From an uncultured Clostridia bacterium (GTDB lineage: Bacteria; Bacillota; Clostridia; Christensenellales; Aristaeellaceae), in assembly GCA_937894675.1 (NCBI GenBank), contig CALCQO010000034.1, positions 1-59,087 of the forward strand: a DNA stretch of 59,087 bases, read 5' to 3'. Each line of letters opens with the position of its first letter. The stretch's first letter is position 1. Both the position numbers and the translations under genes were made by a program. The notes beneath the pieces were generated by a model. The model was not told the DNA's origin, made no database searches, and saw only the letters and a program-made list of their open reading frames with translations. Positions 56,264 through 59,087 of this stretch are shown here, in pieces.

Positions 56264-57336
56264 GCCGTCAGCACCTCCCCGCTTTCGCCATAGAGGATGA
56301 TGGCGCTTGCGTCCATGTTGACATGCACCTGGGTGCCGTCGGGCTTGATGGACAGGGCGTCCTTGGTGTATTCGTTCAGCTGGATGCTCTGGCCGTTCTC
56401 CAGCAGGATTTCATACTCGATAAAATCCCCCAGGAAGGTGGACAGCTCGATGCGCCCCTCGATGCCCTCGCTGGCCAGGGTCAGGTACTCGGGCCGGGCG
56501 GCAATCTTGCCCTTGCCTGTGTAGGGCTTCAGCAGCCTCACCGGCTGCAGGCGGTAATCGCCGATGACAACGGCGGCGCTGTCCGGGTCCGCGCCTTCCA
56601 CCTGGCAGGTAAGGAAGTTGGACACCCCGATAAACCCTGCGACAAAATCATTCTCCGGCTTTTTGTAAATCTGGGTAGGCTCGCCCACCTGCATAATCAG
56701 CCCGTTTTTCATGACCGCGATGCGGTCGGAGATGGCCAGGGCCTCCTCCTGATCGTGGGTGACGTAGATGGTGGTGATGCCCAGCTTGCGCTGCAGCTTT
56801 TTGATGGTGGTGCGCATCTGCACCCGCAGCTTGGCGTCCAGGTTGGACAGGGGCTCGTCCATCAGCAGCACGCTGGGCTCAATCACAAAGGCGCGGGCCA
56901 GGGCCACCCGCTGCTGCTGCCCGCCGGATAACTCGTTGGGCATGCGGTGGGACAGGTCGGCAATCTGCACCATCTCCAGAGCGTTTTTCACCCGGGGGGC
57001 GATTTCCGCCGCGGGTACCTTGCGGGCTTTCAGACCGTAGGCCACATTCTCCGCCACCGTCAGGTGGGGGAAGATGGCGTAGTTCTGGAACACCATGCCG
57101 ATGCCCCGCTTGTGGGCGGGCACATCATTGATCACCTTATCGCCAAAGGAAATGGTGCCCCCGTCAATGGTGTTGAACCCGGCAATCATGCGCAGCAGGG
57201 TGGTCTTGCCGCAGCCCGAGGGCCCCAGCAGGGTAAAGAACTCGCCCTTTTGTATCTCCAGCGTGATGCCGGCCACGGCCTTGAAGTCCCCATAGGTTTT
57301 TACGGCGTCCTGTATCAATACATTGTACGATTCCAT
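56260..57336 (-). CDS. Fbp/Pot-type ABC transporter ATPase
   Basis: A 358-residue ATPase: Walker A GPSGCGKTTLL, Q-loop GMVFQNYAIFPHLTV, signature LSGGQQQRV, Walker B VLLMDEPLSNLD, switch His in YVTHDQEEA, then a C-terminal TOBE regulatory domain (about 240-358; IAARPEYLTL). The FbpC/PotA/CysA branch shares this layout. TOBE domains often sense the imported ligand. It lies between the binding protein gene, from which it is separated by an intrinsic terminator hairpin, and the permease gene, with which it overlaps. Confidence 0.9.
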   Translation of the reverse strand: MESYNVLIQDAVKTYGDFKAVAGITLEIQKGEFFTLLGPSGCGKTTLLRMIAGFNTIDGGTISFGDKVINDVPAHKRGIGMVFQNYAIFPHLTVAENVAYGLKARKVPAAEIAPRVKNALEMVQIADLSHRMPNELSGGQQQRVALARAFVIEPSVLLMDEPLSNLDAKLRVQMRTTIKKLQRKLGITTIYVTHDQEEALAISDRIAVMKNGLIMQVGEPTQIYKKPENDFVAGFIGVSNFLTCQVEGADPDSAAVVIGDYRLQPVRLLKPYTGKGKIAARPEYLTLASEGIEGRIELSTFLGDFIEYEILLENGQSIQLNEYTKDALSIKPDGTQVHVNMDASAIILYGESGEVLTA

Positions 57337-57350
57337 GGCTGCTCCTTATG

Positions 57351-57383
57351 AAAAAAGAGGGGAGAGGGTCAGACCCGCTCCCC
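57351..57383 (-). terminator. Intercistronic terminator between binding-protein and ATPase genes
   Basis: Minus-strand stem GGGGAG-GGGT with ACCC-CTCCCC (one unpaired base each side, 3-nt loop) followed by TCTTTTTTC, 15 bp after the binding-protein stop. It should stop part of the transcripts, giving more binding protein than transporter. Confidence 0.75.
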
Positions 57384-57398
57384 TGAAAATTGGGTGCC

Positions 57399-58385
57399 TT
57401 AGTTGTTGACGATGATCTCCTGCCACTTTTCGATGATTTCTTCCTTATCGTTGGCGGCCCAGTCAAAGTCGTAATCCGTCAGGTCCAGATCAGACAGGGG
57501 CACAAGGCCGACAGGGGCCAGGTCGCTGCGCACCGGGCGGCGCTTCCAGTTTTCGTTCTGATCCTTCTGGCACTCCAGGCCCGTCACAAAGTCCACAAAC
57601 AGCTTGGCGTTGTCCAGGTTGGGGCAGTTCTTGATGATGGCCACGCCGTCGGGCACCGCGCTGTTCTTTTCGGGGTACACAAAGGCCACATCGGGGTTGT
57701 CGGCGTACAAAACGGCGGATTTTTCAATGGTTACGCCAATGGCATACTCGCCGGAAGCGACCAGCTTGTGGCAGTTGCCGGAGGAATCCTGCACCTTGCC
57801 GTCCAGGTTCTGGTAGAACTTCTCCACAAAATCCCAGCCGCCGCTGTCAGGGCCGCCCTGGGCGAGAATCATGGTGCAAAGCTGGGTGTAGGCAGAGCCC
57901 GACTTGGCGGGGGAGGCGTAGGCAATCTGGCCCTTCCACTTGGGGTTCAGCAGGTCTTCCCAGGTCTTGGGGGCGTCTTCCTCGCTGACCATGGTTTTGT
58001 TGTAGAACAGCACCATGGGCAGGGGGCTTTCGCCAATCCACAGATCCTCGGCATCCTTGAAGGCATCGGCGATGACATCGTCATTGGCGCTGACATAGGT
58101 CTGGAAATAGGGTTTGAAGGCCGCCAGGGAGTCGGCGCCGCCGCCCCAGAGCACGTCGGCCAGGGGGTTTTCGCTTTCAGCGGCTACGCGCTGCAGCAGC
58201 TCGCCCGTGCCCGCGGCGATGTATTCCACCTTGATGTCCGGGTACGCGGCCTGGAAAAGGGCCAGCCCAGCCTGCAGGGGATCGGCGTCGTGGGGGGAGT
58301 ATACCACCAGCGAACCCTGGGCCAGCGCGGCGGAAGCCGAGAATACCATGAGTAGGGTCAACGCGAGGGCTACGAGTTTCTTCAT
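57399..58385 (-). CDS. Fbp-type substrate-binding protein
   Basis: A 328-residue exported binding protein (signal peptide about 1-22, SASAALA-Q; no lipobox Cys) of the ferric iron/2-aminoethylphosphonate class. Visible: LVVYSPHDADPLQAGLALFQAAYPDIKVEYIAAGTGELLQRVAAE, LADVLWGGGADSL, LPMVLFYNKTMV, and YASPAKSGSAYTQLCTMI. The classical paired Tyr ligands of FbpA (YY near residue 195) are not evident, so a phosphonate-, phosphosugar- or other anion ligand is as likely as iron. ATG 58385 follows AAGGAGG. First gene of the operon, with a consensus promoter. Confidence 0.85.
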   Translation of the reverse strand: MKKLVALALTLLMVFSASAALAQGSLVVYSPHDADPLQAGLALFQAAYPDIKVEYIAAGTGELLQRVAAESENPLADVLWGGGADSLAAFKPYFQTYVSANDDVIADAFKDAEDLWIGESPLPMVLFYNKTMVSEEDAPKTWEDLLNPKWKGQIAYASPAKSGSAYTQLCTMILAQGGPDSGGWDFVEKFYQNLDGKVQDSSGNCHKLVASGEYAIGVTIEKSAVLYADNPDVAFVYPEKNSAVPDGVAIIKNCPNLDNAKLFVDFVTGLECQKDQNENWKRRPVRSDLAPVGLVPLSDLDLTDYDFDWAANDKEEIIEKWQEIIVNN

Positions 58386-58447
58386 CCTGAGTGTCCTCCT
58401 TAAGGTTATGAAATTGCGGCGGGTGCTCCCCGCCAGGAAGTATGATA

Positions 58448-58476
58448 AGTATAGCTTTTACTGGGGGGATTGTCAA
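58448..58476 (-). promoter_or_regulatory. Promoter of the Fbp-type operon
   Basis: Minus-strand TTGACA (58471-58476), 17-bp spacer, TATACT (58448-58453), 63 bp before ATG 58385. No clear Fur or Pho box seen. Confidence 0.8.
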
Positions 58477-58645
58477 TTCAGGCGCGGATTGTATCAGAAA
58501 GCACAAGGAAGGATCGCCCATTGTTATGGTTTCCAAAGGGACTCAATGAGCAGCCGCCAGTGGCGGATAAAGGCGAATGGAAGTCCAATGAAGCAGGGAG
58601 TACCCAGCCGAACCTTGGTGAGGCTGGGGACGACCATGCTGAATT

Positions 58646-58920
58646 GTGGAGATCATCCCCTTTGGTGGGGTTTGGGGCGAAGCCCTCGTCGGAATGCCCT
58701 TTGCTTCCTTTCCCGCAGGCTTTGCCTGCGGGAGGCGTCCGCGCCGGGATTCCTCCTCTCAAACGCAAGCGGGCTTGCGTTTGTATCGGTTCCCGGCTAC
58801 CCTCGTACCCCAACAATCGAAAGCTTGCTTTCGATTGAAAGGAGCCGTCCCGTAGTGGATGCCTCCGATCGGAAAAGGAACGGAGGGCACGGCGACGCAG
58901 CAGCGCAGCGAATTTTGCGG
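58646..58920 (-). repeat. Repeat family A, copy 5 (inverted, nearly full)
   Basis: Inverted copy with CCCGCAGGC/GCCTGCGGG, CAAACGCAAGC/GCTTGCGTTTG and CAATCGAAAGC-TT-GCTTTCGATTG, where only the loop differs from other copies. The GATATGC palindrome is reduced to CCGATCGG. Fills most of 58386-59063 with the two promoters; the frames that run through it on both strands are repeat shadows. Confidence 0.8.
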
Positions 58921-58979
58921 CTTGAGCATTTCCAACAAAGGAAGCAGACGAAACTCTCCCTTCAATACAAGGCCGCACC

Positions 58980-59009
58980 TTGACGCTGCCAGCGCAATTC
59001 AGATATGAT
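58980..59009 (+). promoter_or_regulatory. Promoter at the window end
   Basis: TTGACG (58980-58985), 18-bp spacer, TATGAT (59004-59009), pointing out of the window and about 55 bp before ATG 59064. Confidence 0.6.
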
Positions 59010-59063
59010 GACAATACCGATAGAGTACACTAAAGTTCGCAACTTTGCCCAGGGTGAGGAGGA

Positions 59064-59087
59064 ATGGGCAAGCCACCGGGACTCCGC
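59064..59087 (+). CDS. Start of a gene cut by the window end
   Basis: ATG 59064 follows AGGGTGAGGAGG and a promoter; eight codons (MGKPPGLR) are visible before the window ends. AGGAGG is only one base from the ATG, so the SD may be AGGGTG or the real start may lie further on. No function can be given. Confidence 0.4.

Noticed and set aside
58114..59014. Long frames on both strands at the window end
   Set aside because: They cross the binding-protein gene in antisense, its promoter and the family A repeat; similar peptide pieces recur at every A copy because the repeat is the same.

Overview
The window is a chromosomal segment of a bacterium, most likely a high-GC member of the Clostridia (Bacillota) of the Christensenellales-like gut type. 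This is an inference from strong AGGAGG ribosome binding sites, sigma-A type TTGACA/TATAAT promoters, an S-box riboswitch, RqcH, many M42/M20 peptidases, SH3-repeat and LRR surface proteins, hybrid cluster protein, and short signal peptides without lipobox. No rRNA, tRNA, CRISPR array or transposase gene was recognised.

Layout. 1-7456 is an AT-richer island (about 45% GC by eye against about 63% elsewhere): a broken Crp/Fnr regulator diverges from an operon for a BMP-type nucleoside ABC importer, a VOC protein, a nucleoside phosphorylase and a flavin/2Fe-2S reductase. 7571-12093 holds a phosphohexomutase, a Fic protein in AT-richer DNA, and a Y-family polymerase. 12319-15955 is nrdAB (class I ribonucleotide reductase) with candidate NrdR boxes. 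16368-23728 carries a polysaccharide deacetylase, a VOC protein, an M20 peptidase, a polar amino acid ABC importer and an RlmA-type rRNA methyltransferase. 23867-30456 encodes an SH3-repeat protein, an HI0933-family flavoprotein lacking a normal start codon, an LRR protein and a small secreted protein. 30696-35759 is an operon of three M42 aminopeptidases and a shortened alanyl-tRNA synthetase. 36064-41405 holds GNAT proteins, RqcH, a methyltransferase, pyrophosphatase and a secreted protein.

41576-42589 is the most unusual stretch: a consensus promoter and a perfect intrinsic terminator bracket about 980 nt of A-rich, T-poor sequence without a convincing gene but with several nested helices, i.e. 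a candidate large non-coding RNA. 42701-45638 is glnA-pyrG (glutamine is made, then used by CTP synthase). 45926-50349 is a redox/nitrosative-stress locus: two Crp/Fnr regulators (one with four N-terminal cysteines), and hcp behind a near-perfect FNR box; between them a SAM-I riboswitch controls a MORN-repeat protein. 50828-53177 is an ABC importer whose permease and ATPase are fused through a short interspersed repeat. 53446-59087 holds a membrane XRE regulator and an Fbp-type importer operon, then the start of another gene.

Several families of interspersed palindromic repeats fill the intergenic spaces. Two of them (A, a chain of small palindromes; B, a 137 bp branched element just after stop codons) keep their helices through compensatory changes between copies, so the structures rather than the sequences seem to be conserved.
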